64,000 nt of DNA from positions 124,001 to 188,000 of the forward strand of contig NZ_QPQT01000007.1 in the NCBI RefSeq assembly GCF_003605125.1. Reading direction: 5' to 3'. A program made the position numbers and the translations under genes. Positions 63,652 to 64,000 of the stretch are shown piece after piece. Source of the DNA: Shewanella algidipiscicola. Its GTDB lineage: Bacteria; Pseudomonadota; Gammaproteobacteria; Enterobacterales; Shewanellaceae. The notes under the pieces are model-generated. The model had not been told where the DNA came from. It saw only the letters and a program-made list of their open reading frames with translations, and searched no databases. Within the stretch, counting starts at the first letter, position 1. Each line of letters starts with the position of its first letter.

Positions 63652-63924
63652 TTAGGTAGGGCTGATGCCTAGTGACAAGACAAGTACCAGGTATGTCATC
63701 GCTTTGACTGCTAACCATGCCTTGGGTGAGAATATTGGTTTGTTTAGGTATCTGATTAAATAGGCAAGCGCTAAGAACGTAAAGCCGCTTATCGGGTTGA
63801 AGAAAAAGCTTGTTTCACTTATCCCAACTGATAACACTAGAAAGATGAAAGTGGCCTGAACGTAATGAAACTTGCTTTTAGAATGGCGTGGGTTAGGTAC
63901 TTCAATAGTGTCGGTTTTTAGCAT
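63652..63924 (-). CDS. Small membrane protein of unknown function (90 residues)
   Basis: Predicted two to three hydrophobic segments (FIFLVLSVGI, FFFNPISGFTFLALAYLI and AMTYLVLVLSLGIS) after a polar, basic N-terminus (MLKTDTIEVPNPRHSKSKF). The ATG at 63924 follows AAGGAT. Convergent with the preceding membrane protein gene; they share a terminator region. Family not recognised. Confidence 0.6.
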   Translation of the reverse strand: MLKTDTIEVPNPRHSKSKFHYVQATFIFLVLSVGISETSFFFNPISGFTFLALAYLIRYLNKPIFSPKAWLAVKAMTYLVLVLSLGISPT

Positions 63925-64000
63925 ATTACATCCTTGTAATTTATGGCTTGTCCTTAGAGTGTAGAAGTTATGTCTAACTATACCACTTGTATGTTTGGTT

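Noticed and set aside
63431..63718. 95-codon minus-strand frame
   Set aside because: Antisense to the better supported membrane protein gene and spans its terminator.

Overview
The window reads as chromosomal DNA of a marine-type gammaproteobacterium, most likely Shewanella or a close relative. The evidence is the combination of a groEL-linked gene set, a solitary pentahaem NrfA and a periplasmic nitrate reductase that both lack a dedicated quinol dehydrogenase, two S46 dipeptidyl-peptidases, a DUF2999-type small protein, and an intact rpsF-priB-rpsR-rplI / dnaB / alr region. No database search was possible, so the genus is an inference. I see no rRNA or tRNA gene, no CRISPR array, no prophage and no complete insertion sequence.

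Layout. 1-5.3 kb: 3' part of groEL, a lipoprotein gene between two copies of a structured repeat, a BCCT betaine/choline-type transporter and a membrane-anchored thioredoxin-fold-like protein. 5.7-15 kb: gdhA, a secreted S9 peptidase, a DUF2999-like gene, a Cys-rich protein, a TauE/SafE permease, a solute-binding protein, ygfZ and serA. 15-23 kb: a YjdF-like membrane protein, a LuxR-type regulator, nupC-deoD (nucleoside uptake and phosphorolysis), a MenI-type thioesterase, a manganese exporter (UPF0016) behind a yybP-ykoY Mn riboswitch, and a TyrP-type aromatic amino acid transporter. 23-29.5 kb: an S46 peptidase (DPP7-like), lipoproteins, a leucine-rich-repeat-like protein and an OmpA-family protein with an internal duplication.

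29.6-35.6 kb is the most unusual part. It holds a ParM-like actin ATPase plus a ParR-like coiled-coil partner on what looks like the chromosome. Upstream lies a 0.9 kb gene-poor region with palindromes, a tandem duplication and a MITE with 19-bp terminal inverted repeats. Next comes a compact napDAB operon (no napC, napG or napH) behind a perfect NarP/NarL 7-2-7 palindrome and an FNR-type site. 35.9-40.2 kb is an AttEFGH-type ABC transporter operon with a lipocalin-like lipoprotein. 40.5-46 kb holds a FliB-type gene preceded by 10-bp tandem repeats, an AGCS alanine/glycine symporter behind a tandem glycine riboswitch, and a SulP transporter. 46-53.6 kb holds a CstA-family transporter, a flavin reductase, ppiB, a DUF134/NifX-like pair, a thioredoxin, and nnrS-nrfA behind a possible NsrR site. 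53.8-61.8 kb holds a DUF481 outer-membrane protein, the rpsF-priB-rpsR-rplI operon with its S6:S18 leader, a second S46 peptidase (DPP11-like), dnaB, alr and cheX. 62-64 kb holds A/T-richer genes of unknown function, including a 55-residue gene with a near-perfect Shine-Dalgarno sequence.

Functional themes are anaerobic nitrate-to-nitrite-to-ammonium respiration with nitric-oxide protection (nap, nrfA, nnrS), peptide and amino-acid scavenging (S9, two S46 enzymes, TyrP-type, AGCS and CstA-family transporters, gdhA), RNA-based control (three leaders recognised), and core translation and replication.
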